From positions 744,001 through 808,000 of the forward strand of contig JACZZP010000016.1 of the NCBI GenBank assembly GCA_015183035.1: a stretch of 64,000 bases of DNA, given 5' to 3'. This stretch comes from Meloidogyne chitwoodi. Its lineage: Eukaryota; Nematoda; Chromadorea; Rhabditida; Meloidogynidae. The notes beneath the pieces were generated by a model. The model saw only the letters and a list, made by a program, of their open reading frames with translations. It made no database searches and had not been told where the DNA came from. Made by a program: the position numbers and the translations under genes. Positions 36,354-46,254 of the stretch are shown here, piece after piece; position 1 is the stretch's first letter, and every line of letters starts with the position of its first letter.

Positions 36354-36942
36354 TCAAAATATGCTTTCATTTATTTCACGGCGAAGTTCCATTAATAAAA
36401 TTCCTAGTTTATTGTCTCCATCCCATGAGCTTGGATCCTTTAATCGTTGTATATCGGAAATCATAACACCATTTGTCCAATATTTGTTAAAAGATGAGGC
36501 TTCAGCTATAAGTCCATTCCCAGTTCCTCGGATTTGTGAAAAAAGTTGAGCATTTTGTGTGAATTTAGCCCATAGGCCCATGTACATAATCTAAATATTT
36601 TAGGATGTCTTTACTGTATTAATGGATTACCTTTTCTCTAACGTTATTCCATTCATCAGAACGAAACCCTCGAATGCGTAACCCAATACGATGAATTTGG
36701 TCTGGATTGTTGAGTAGAAGAACATGTTCCGCAATTTCAAAATCTGCAAAATAACGAGCTTTTTGCCATACAAAATATTTTTCCATAGTTGAGAATTGGA
36801 TTCCTAATAAAGAGAAGCTTGATGGAAATCTGTTGCTGAAACCACATTGACGAGATTGGAAAATAAAAATTTTTTGTCCTTCATTTCCTATTAACTCTTT
36901 TGGAGGTAGAGAATTGTATGTTTGTTGTTGTTGAATATTCAT
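36354..36942 (-). CDS. NADAR-domain protein carried by Polinton
   Basis: Two exons on the minus strand, 36631-36942 and 36354-36590, with a 40-base intron, give about 182 residues. The fold of the NADAR (YbiA/RibX-type) family is visible: FSNRFPSSF near the N terminus, TMEKYFVWQKA with the conserved Glu and Lys, AKFTQNAQL, GTGNGLIAEAS, a YW in the WGxG position, and NKLGILLMELR at the end. Family members hydrolyse N-glycosidic bonds of riboside or ADP-ribose substrates; bacterial ones paired with DarT1 remove ADP-ribose from guanine in DNA. A role in reversing ADP-ribosylation of element DNA or of host targets would fit, but is inferred. It is tail to tail with the TBP-like gene and follows PolB on the same strand. 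Confidence 0.85.
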
Positions 36943-37129
36943 TCGTGTGAAAAGCCCGGAAATAGTTTCTAAAATTTAAACATTATATCTCAAAATAAAA
37001 TAAGTAACCTAGTTCGGGATCGCTTATCATTAACTAAAATTTTTTAAAAAAATATTTTATAGATTTAAAAAAATAGATATAGCAGTAAAGATTAACAAAT
37101 ATATACAAAAAAAAAATATTGAAAAGATT

Positions 37130-40100
37130 TTATTCAAAAGGATTTTTAATTGGATTTCCTCTATAACCGAAAGGGTAACAATCGAGATTGTCGTCGATAA
37201 ATCCTTTGTCGTATATTGGTGCGTAGCGACTAAAATTGTAAGAAAATAAAAATATATAAGATTTTGATTTTACCGTTTTTGATTGCGTGTTGTAACTTCT
37301 CCTTTACGCCAATTTGGTCGAAAATGAGTCCTTTCTAATGTAACAGGATCCTGTTCTTCTCCATATGCGTTGACCATTTTCTTAAAAATTAATTTTAAAA
37401 CCGTTTTTTTAAATTTTTAACCTTGATCTGATTGAAATCAAGTGGAGAATTTGCACTATCCCAACATCCACGACATTTGACAGTGTATTTGATCTCTCCA
37501 TTTTCTGTGCGCATTTTCATCGCGTACTAAACAAAAATTTTCATAATATTAAAATTTAATACCTGTTTACAACCTCCAATGTAAATAGAAATTATATGAT
37601 TATTTTCATATTCTCTGCTCATCATTCCAAGCATATCCCCAATACGAAAGGGTGGTGCTTTTCCCTTTGGATGCACAAAAAAGCAGCTGTCAGTATCAGT
37701 ATAAAGTAGTTTACATCCCGGAGCTATAAAAATGTTTTCCATGTATTCATACAGAAATACACGGGCTGTTGCTGTAGTTATAAGAGCTATGACTATATTG
37801 TACTTATCATGTGGACGAACGAACTCTTTTTTTGATTGATATGGCACCGCAAACAGGTCATTCGCTAACATTTCTACCGCTCCAATCTCTAGTTTAGGAT
37901 CGTTAAGCACACGATGTAATTCAACCGGGCATCGTGTAATTAAATCCTTTAAAAAAACTAAAAATTTTATTTTTATTTTACTAACCTTTGAAAGATTGCA
38001 TCTTAATGCCCACCGCCCCCATCTAAATTTTTACATTAATGAAAATAAAATAATAAAAAAAACAAGGAATTGTTGCAAGTTTTAGCCATATATCGCATTC
38101 CTTCATTTCGTTCGATCTTTTCTTTATCTAATAATATGCCATATTCCTTTTGATTGCGATTTAAAAAATTCTGTTTGAGACTTTCTTTTTTATCAGGATT
38201 TTCAGCATCACAAACGGAGTTAGGCCATCCGCTTGCTTGTATTTTTAGCTTCATCATATCCTGTACATAGGGACGTAGTAATTTGTCGGTCCATCTATCC
38301 CAATGATATACGCTGTAAATCCATATTGCATGGTATCCTTTCTTCAATGCTAATTCAAGTTCCACTGTACAAACAGTAGCTACATATCCTCTCTTTTTTT
38401 CTTCATGAGAACAAAGATTACGTCCCAATTCTTGACTGTATTTTTGTTCCAAGCGCCATGATATACCTGATGGTGCCTCGATTGCACATTGATGACATAC
38501 ATGAAAAATCTATTTAATTATAATTAATATAAAAATATTAACCAGTTTTCCATTAATCCTTTCTGGAATAACAGGAAGATAAAGATCCTCTGGAGGAATG
38601 ATAAATAATTTAAAAATTCCGCGATATGGAGATAGTTGGTTTGGAGTTCTCCAATCCACAGCCTTATTTATTTGAATTACTTCTGGATGCCCTAATTTAT
38701 TGAGTTTTCTTTTTTTTAATATAAATATTACCAATAGGATAGAATCCATAAAAATTCACGGCAGGGTAGAGACTAACTACATCATAACATGTGATTTCAT
38801 ATTTTTCAGATTGCCCCATTTCTTCAAGATCACATTTTAAACTTTGGGGTCCTGTTCTTCCACCCTTTATATTAATGAATTTTTTTGATTTTACTTAAAT
38901 TTACGTGAAATGCATCTCTCGGGAAAAGGGGACCAATATCAGGTAATTCATTGAAAAAGAGCTCCATTTCCTTGTTTTCCTTTAACTGCTTTCTAACATT
39001 GCATTCCCAAATCATTAAAGGACACAATCCTGCTTCTTCGATAAGTTTTCTTCGTTCTTTCATCTTATCCCTATTATACAGTGCTGTTTTTCCATTCAAA
39101 CAAATCTCATGGGGTTTATAAAGACTTAAATAATATTTATTTGAATAGAAATAAAAATACCATTTATGTCCGTGCCATGCACATCCCAGAAATTCAATTG
39201 CAATATCTTGTTCGTTTGGCATTCTTCGTACATATCCATCTAATATTAAAAGTTCTCCACTGGAAAGCCTAAGTCTGAACTCTCCCATAGCACTGTCTCG
39301 GTGTTGTACATCCGTACCTGTTTCATGGCATAACCATTGCATGTATTTCCGACCAATAACAGACTGATTACTATCCCTATGATATCCTTAAGCTCTATTT
39401 AAAATTTATTTTTTTAATAACAAACCATTATCAGGAATTATACCAATTTCCATAGGCTTCAAGTAATTGATACCTAAATTAATTTTAAAATTAATTCAAA
39501 AAAATTTTTTACAAAAATGACGAAGACAGGCACTAGATAACGTCAGAGACGATGATAAAACATCATCTTTTTTTGAAGAGTCTGGAGCAAGATCAAAAAA
39601 GAGTTGTTGGAATCTTACAATTGCGTAAGTTAGGATACGAACATCTTGCTCGCAGTATAAGCCAATCTGCTCTGCTAGACAGAATGGAACATTTTTGTTT
39701 TCCTCGTACCATGATTCAAAATTTGCTCGCCTCTCTATTCCCATTGATTCAGGATAATAATATTGACGATCGGGAAGCCCTTGTAAACGAATATTCATAT
39801 GATTGTTATAGTTCCATCCATGTGGAAAAAAGGCCTTTCCTCCTTCATCAATTTCAAGTCCAAGAGCTTTTGGTAATTGTTCAAGCTTTAAAGCCATCCA
39901 GTTAAACGAATCGCGAAAAGATATCATTGGAAATATCCCTCTCCTTCTTTTAAGCAAAACTTCGTAAAGTTTATTTCCTAAAATTTTTTGAAATTTTGAA
40001 GTAATAATTTTAAACTTGCCAGATCTTGTGATGTTTAGCTCTATTCCTGTTAATTTGATTAGTTCACCCAATAACAAGTGCATATCATATCTTCTAAATA

Positions 40101-42083
40101 AACATTTTCTATTAAAATGTTTTAACAAACCCTCCATAGTGAGATATCGCATAAGTATTTACTCTTCTTTCTTGTCCTAAGCCATAAATTAGCCAATTTA
40201 AAAATTCCGCTAGTGGGTTTTCATATGTTGCTGCTGTCCATGTATTCATGCGCTTACTTCTTTGTCCACAGATATTACAATTTGACGAATATTCTGTCTT
40301 CCACATGTTGTTTAAAATACATTGCGAACATAGTAATAAAGCCTAATTTTATATATATATATGTAAAATAATATTGAACAAACCGATACACAGTTAACGT
40401 GGTGAAGTTGATAATTATCATCTTTAAAATGAGTGTCTTTTTTTAATACAACCTCGAGTTTTTGCCATTCTTCATAATTGCGTGTAGGTGAAATTAATGC
40501 ACATTCAAAATCAAAAATTATCTAAAAAAAGTAATTATTAATTTTTATAAATATTTTTTACCAGAATATAGTCTTTTTGTTTATTTAGAACTATTGGTTG
40601 TACAAAACAAGGTTCCTCCGTTCTGTGAATTGAATGACAAAGTGCACAAAATCGAGAATAACAAATATGTCCGTGTTTATTATTAATCGATCTTATCTCA
40701 TCCGATTCTTCTGATGTTTCTTGATATCTCTCTCTTTTTGTTCTATAAATTTGCCCACATTCCAGACATCTATATTTATATGTATTGTGTTTTATTTAAA
40801 AAATTTTACCTATTAAAAAGTTTACAAATATTCTTAATAATATGTTCGTTATAGCATTTAGGATTTCTGAAGATGTTATTACAATTCATACATTGCGTAA
40901 TATATCCTGAAATTTCCTTACAAGGATAATCTATTCCAATTCCACAACATCGTGCACATTTTGCTATACATTTTGCTCGATGTTCAGTTTTCGATTTGTA
41001 TGTTGATTCACAATCAAGACAATAATAATTTGAGCCAAATAAAGTATTGAGTTTTCTAATTCCCCAAAAATGCTCATCCTTCAAATATAGACATATTTCT
41101 TTTTTTGCGCGTGCTTTTGCTTTCCAAACAGGTCTCATTCTTCCATATTCTCCAAAAACAGAAATACGATATTGCCCTGGATATTGGAGATCAAGTAATT
41201 TTTGAACAAGCGGTATATGTTCTTCCACATTGTAATTTTTCTTATTTAAAGGATAAATAATTCGTTGTTTTATCATTTCCATAATCATAGTTTTTATAAG
41301 ATGGGTCCTTTTCTGCCGCGATTTATTATCACACCCTTGTGTTAACCTTTGAAACTGCATATTGGAAATTGCTGCGTTTGATTTTTCATTATAAAGCATC
41401 GTAAGTTGAACTGCCAGGAGCAAACAATGTCTATTGTATGGAGCTTGCAAATCATCATTTTGAACCTTAAATTTAGATTTCTATAAAATAAAATTATTTT
41501 ACCGGAATTAAATTATTGACATTAATCCCATGATGTATTTCTCTTCTTTTTCTCCCCCCACCTTCACGATCCAACCGCGATAATCTAAGAGCCTCTTCAG
41601 TCGACGGACCCATTACAATCTTAATAAATAAGATTAATAGAAACTATTAAATACCTCTATATGAATCGGTTGACTGTAAATAGAAGGTCTTCCCATCCTT
41701 TGCCCACTTTGATCAACGGTATCGAACTGTTCCATGACAACTTGAGGAGTATTTTGCGCTAGACCTCGATATGGTACTTGTATGGGCCTTTCAAGTACAG
41801 AACTTCTAATTATTATTGAGCATTTTTGAGATCTGGCTCCTGCCGCACGATAAGCACGAACAAAGAAGTGATCAATCAATTGTTCTAATAATACTTCTCT
41901 TCCATTTGGAGCTTCGTCCGCATTGATAACTGTAAACGATGCTCTAAAAAAATTAATTTTTATCTATTTTTTAATTTTTTACTACCTGAATACCCCAATT
42001 TTAAAGCGCGCACTTTTAATATGCTCCACTGAATCTTCCCTAAAAAAGCATCTGATTTCTGCAGATGAATGTTTGTAGGCCAT
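37130..42083 (-). CDS. Polinton DNA polymerase B, about 19 exons
   Basis: Protein-primed-type family B polymerase, read from an ATG at 42083 to a TAA at 37130-37132. Exons by eye: 41986-42083, 41655-41943, 41503-41619, 40810-41465, 40562-40769, 40384-40521, 40131-40342, 39513-40093, 39426-39473, 39161-39386, 38905-39124, 38732-38864, 38543-38692, 38064-38509, 37986-38022, 37563-37946, 37422-37526, 37274-37380 and 37130-37229. Cysteine-rich segments (CLDC, CARC, CMNC, CLEC) precede the exonuclease motif IFDFECA in exon 6. Exo motif II is YAISHYGGRYD and exo III is YCEQDV. Polymerase motif A is DVVSLYPA, motif B CNNSLWGR and motif C YTDTDS. No stops or frameshifts were found once introns are removed. 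It appears intact while the integrase is broken. A 42-base in-frame segment at 39978-40019 may be an extra GC-AG intron. Confidence 0.9.
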
Positions 42084-42200
42084 CTATGAAATAATTTTGT
42101 TTATTAAAATTACAAAATATTTCGGTACAGAACCAATGAAAAAACAATGAACATAAAAAATTTATATTTATTGAAAATTAAAAGTTGTTAAATCACTATT

Positions 42201-42881
42201 TCACCAAGTACTATCATCTTCATTTGTATCTAAAATTAGTCTAAAATATTTAAAATAAATTTTATTTACCTTCATGTGAAACAGTCCAATCAGTAGATGA
42301 AACTTCATTATTCCCTTGCGTTGACGTACTTGCTTCTCTCGTTATAATTATTGGAGTTTCTAAATTTTAAATATTAATCTTACACATTACAAAATATTAC
42401 CATCTTCTCTTTTTGGTCTGTTAAAAAGACCCAGAGTATTTGCCGTGTGCATGTCTATTTTTTTCCACATTTCATTTTCTGGGTCTCCTAAGCGCCAAAA
42501 TAAATTCTTTTGTATAAGATCAATCATTTCCTAAAATTATATTTTTTAACCTTCAAATTTTAGATAACTGTATTGTCCATTATTTCAAGATTTTTGGCTA
42601 ATAGCATATTGATTTGATCAGTAGAAAGTCCTGGGTAGTTTTTTCTATGCCAGCTTAGTGTTGAAAGGTAAAGTGCAGACATTAGCATTTTAGACTCCTT
42701 TTTGGTTTCTTTTAGAACCTTTTCGCTCTCATTTGTTTTAGTACACTTCTTCTTCAGGATTATCTTCATCTCCTCTTTTTGCCACCAGTTCATCTTAATT
42801 GCAAAAAAAATATAACGTTGATTGAATAAAACTAACAGTATCCCTATATTGCTCGTATTGTCCGTTTTGATTTTCCTTCAT
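42201..42881 (-). CDS. Polinton gene of unknown function, acidic tail
   Basis: About five short exons on the minus strand, from an ATG at 42879-42881 to a TGA at 42201-42203. The first exons are polar and Lys-rich (MNWWQKEEM). A middle helix region (MSALYLSTLSWHRKNYPG) follows and the end is acidic (TNEDDSTW). One donor (before 42560) is weak, so that border is uncertain. No family recognised. It lies immediately upstream of PolB and in the same direction. Confidence 0.55.
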
Positions 42882-43012
42882 TCTAAAACTGGTTTTTTTA
42901 ATTTAAAAAATGCAAAAAAAATATTAGTCAGTAATTTTACAGAAAAAAACTCATAATATTTGTTTAACATTTTATTCTTCACTATTCAAAATAATTTTTT
43001 CACTAAATAAAA

Positions 43013-44470
43013 TCATTTTGTGACTGTCTTGAAGTTGCAAAAGTTCTTATAGATGAGTGATTGGTAATCGCGATTCATTATTCTGCAGTCCGAGCAACAC
43101 TTGAAATATTTTTTTAATTTTAATAATTATAAGTACTATATAGTGCAGCGCATATGTAAGACCAAGTTCAAAAGAAACTCCATTCTTATTAAGAAACAAA
43201 TCACGCGCCTGGCTTTTCTGTAACTGTTCGCACTTAGCACACTAAAATAATTTTATATTTTTTTATTATATTTAGTTTTACCTGATAAAGAACCCACACA
43301 TATTTCAATTTAAGAAGTTTCTTATCAGCTTCAGTTTGACAGCTTTCTCCAAGTTTATAGTACATGACCCCTGCCACTAAAAAAAGTTTTTATCTAAAAA
43401 GTATAAAATACCTTTGTCAAATGTTTTTGTTTGCGAACTTCCTTCTCCATTTTTTTTTACTCGTCCATCAGTTATTGCCCCTAAGTATTTTAATTTTTTA
43501 ATTTACAAGAACTTTTCCTTACCGATACTTCGACTGTAATAATCTCCGAGTGTAATATTTTTATCAAGGTCATCACCACATATCACTATTTTAAGCACGA
43601 ACGTCCCTCCTTCCCCAGCTTTATAAAGATATTCTTCTTTCTTCAGCTGGTTGTCCTTACAAACGTTGCATAAATGAATGAATATACCCTTTCTAGGCTT
43701 TTTTAACAAATCAGCTTGGTTTAGAAGTTGTTGCGGCACCAGTTTTGAATAGCGTTCATGACCTATATAGTTTTATTTAATTAAATATTCAAAAAAAAAC
43801 GTACGTTCTTCTTCTAGGCGTTTATATTCTTCCTCGTCATCTCCCAAATCAATAATATCATCATACTCTGGTTCATCTGACTGTACTTCATCGGCACAAT
43901 TCAAAATTTTAGCCCACTTTTCTTGTTTATTTACCTCTTCTTGTTTCTTAAAAAAATAATAAATAATATAATTTAAATTATAAGTACATTTTTTATTCCT
44001 ATCTTTGCCTTCTTTGGTATAGGTGGATGACATCCTGATTTTCCTGAATTGGATGAAGTAATTGAGCGTCGTCGTTTTGCATCCGCCGCCTCTTTCTTTT
44101 TTTTCTGGTCTTTCATAAACGCACGGATTTCTTCTAATTCTCCAGAATTCAAATCCTCTATCGAATCGCCTTAAGTAAAGAATCTCTTAAGTATCTAAAA
44201 CAACATAAGATATATCTCTACTTACCTTTTTCGCATACGCTATCATGCCTAACGTTTCCATTTGCTTGCTCAATGACACCTGCAGAGAATAAAACCAATT
44301 TAAAAAAACTATAAATTGATTTATTTCCTGCCTTGTTCATTGTTTTCCTTAGATCCTGCTAGTTCTTCGCTATTCTCTTGTCCTGTAATTTAAAAATGTT
44401 TTTTTATTTTATTATTCTTACCTTGTTCCTTTTTTTCTCCAAAATTTTCTTTATTGGAACTGTTGGACAT
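43013..44470 (-). CDS. Polinton gene of unknown function with CXXC pairs
   Basis: About ten small exons from an ATG at 44468-44470 to a TGA at 43013-43015. The N-terminal third is polar, with Asn/Glu runs and a KKKKEAADAKRRRS basic patch. An acidic stretch (DDIIDLGDDEEEY) leads to a cysteine-bearing domain: HLCNVCKDN, then CQTE, CAKCEQL and CCSDC. The spacing suggests one or two zinc-binding knuckles. No match to a Polinton capsid, protease or terminal-protein family is visible. One intron near 44330 appears to start with GC. It is the last gene before the element fades out, and could be replication- or transcription-linked. Confidence 0.55.
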
Positions 44471-44530
44471 TGTTTTATCTAATTCGAACGGTTCCTTAAA
44501 TAAAATAATTTGACAACAATTTTTATTAGA

Positions 44531-45395
44531 AAATTCAATATAATGATAATATAAAAGAATACTTAAAACTTATAAAATTAAAAATAAATGTTTAGATTAC
44601 TATGAAAAATTTATATACAAAAATTATTGGGAGTTTGGGAACCTCTTTTAGAGGTAGATGATTGCAGAATGATATTCACTGCAAAAATTTACCGGGTTTT
44701 ATAGTGCCACGAATTTGTACTTTGCACATCCATTATCTTTTTTTACATATTTTTTTCCACCTCTTTATTCGCTCGACATTTATAATACTTACTTTCTTGA
44801 TTGGCTGCTATTTGTAATCTAATAGTTTCCCATCAATTAAGTCGCCAGCTTAATGTACTTTACTCTTTTTTACATAATTAACATTTACTGATAGGCTATT
44901 AACGGACGCTCATTTTTTATCCTACCAGTTTTAGTCCCTACTTGTACTTTGCTTTCTTAATGTAATATTTTTTATACGAGAAAGCTCTTTACTTTTGTTA
45001 ATTGACTTCTTATTATTCTCTTTTATTTTTCCCACACTTAGCCTTTTTTGTCACTTGCTCTTTTACATCTGCTAAGAACAATGCCTGATTATAGCTTACT
45101 CTACGCAATTATTAACTAGCTGCCATATCTTATTTATATATTTTTAAAATATTTTACAAATATATTTTATTCATAACACAATTTTTCTGCTACGATGTAA
45201 GTATATGTAAACGATCTTATTGTTATTGTTTTATTACATTATGTTTTTTTTATTTTTTCAGATTACATTGATTTTGTGTCCTGTTCATTTTATGTAAATT
45301 TCTTTATTTTTCTTTTTTTATTATTATAATTTTTTATTTAAATTTTTTATATCGTTTGTTTATTTAATAATATACTTTTTTATAAAAATTATTTT
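44531..45395. other. Non-coding stretch right of Polinton
   Basis: No gene recognised. The first part has higher GC than flanking introns and many short T-rich segments (CTTTACTCTTTTTTACATAA). It may be the decayed end of the Polinton or unrelated DNA. No inverted copy of any sequence at 32756 was found. Confidence 0.4.
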
Positions 45396-45448
45396 TACGG
45401 AGGTTTTATAACATTTTTTTGTAAAAAAAATGTTATAAAACCTCCGTA
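45396..45448. repeat. Perfect AT-rich palindrome
   Basis: ACGGAGGTTTTATAACATTT and its exact complement are joined by a short spacer. The stem is about 25 bp, with a loop of a few bases around GTA. It lies between the Polinton remnant and the lysine-rich gene. Confidence 0.85.
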
Positions 45449-45576
45449 TATACTACTGTTAAATTTTTATAAAAAAATGTTTCTAACAAAAGTAGTAAAG
45501 AAAAGGGATTTCCCTAAGTTTTTAAAGTTTCCAACTTTAAAGGCTCAATGCCTTCAGCTTATCGAGCTATTATAAA

Positions 45577-46003
45577 TTAACCTTTATAAAACTTTTTACC
45601 TAAAACATTTTGTTTTTCTTCTCTTGCTAACTGAGCTAAATAATTTTCTTTTCTTTTTTGCTTATTTATTTTTCTTTTTGAGTCACCCATTTCATTGTCC
45701 TTTTTAATAGTAATTGGAGCTTTTTTATTTAAATTTTTTTCGTCAATTTTTTTTTGATAATTCTAAATTTGTTTTTTTAAGTTCAGCTTCTTTTTTCATT
45801 CTTTCAGCTTCTTTTTCATTTTCTCTTCTTTTAATAGGACTAATTTGATTATTTTTTTCATTTTCTATTAATTCATTTATTTCTTCTTTAGTTATATCAA
45901 AATCTTCATAATTAATTTCAAAATTTAATTTTTTTAAAATTTCTTCAATTCCGATATATCCAACAAGATCTTTTAAATATACTTTTGAATTTTTGTTTGT
46001 CAT
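45577..46003 (-). pseudogene. Lysine/glutamate-rich protein, copy 1, frameshifted
   Basis: The start MTNK at 46003 follows a TTTTTTAAG acceptor-like site. The first 80 or so residues match the intact copy at 60379-60837 closely (KVYLKDLVGYIGIEE, then RRENEKEAERMKKEA). A run of nine adenines (plus-strand T run 45747-45755) puts the frame into a stop. After it, a different frame resumes similarity to copy 2 (SKRKI..K, LGKKF) and ends at 45577. A one-base homopolymer change, or an assembly error, explains this. Function unknown; it is predicted to be a soluble coiled-coil protein. Confidence 0.7.
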
Positions 46004-46254
46004 ATCTTAAAAAACAAAAAAATTCTTGTTAGAAAAAACAAAAATTTCTTTACTTTTAGGAAAAGAATATATTTAAATATACAAAAAAGGAATGTAAAAA
46101 TTCCAAAAGTAAATTAAATATATTTATTATAGCAGCCGAGACTATCCCAAAAAACGCATAAATTAATTTTGAAAGATCTCCAAAAGCATCAATCCAAGCA
46201 TCACCTTTCCCCAAACGCACAAACAACAGGCTTGAAGGAAACAGCCGACTATTT

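Larger units (their letters stand above)
32756..44530 (-). mobile_element. Polinton/Maverick remnant with TBP and NADAR cargo
   Basis: The gene string, right to left: unknown zinc-type gene, unknown gene, PolB, NADAR, (TBP on +), ATPase, small core-type protein, 255-aa protein, integrase. PolB, integrase and packaging ATPase together define Polintons. The left end is precise: Polinton coding sequence stops at 32755/32756 against PAP intron DNA, and no terminal inverted repeat is present there. The right limit is a guess from the last gene. No double-jelly-roll capsid, penton or adenain-type protease gene is recognised between ATPase and PolB, where this class often carries them. The element appears immobile because its integrase is broken and one end is missing. 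Confidence 0.85.

Noticed and set aside
39552..39905. Plus-strand open frame of 117 residues
   Set aside because: Antisense shadow of the exonuclease exon of PolB.
42201..42881. Polinton capsid protein
   Set aside because: At about 200 residues it is too short for a double-jelly-roll capsid, and the sequence is charged and helical.
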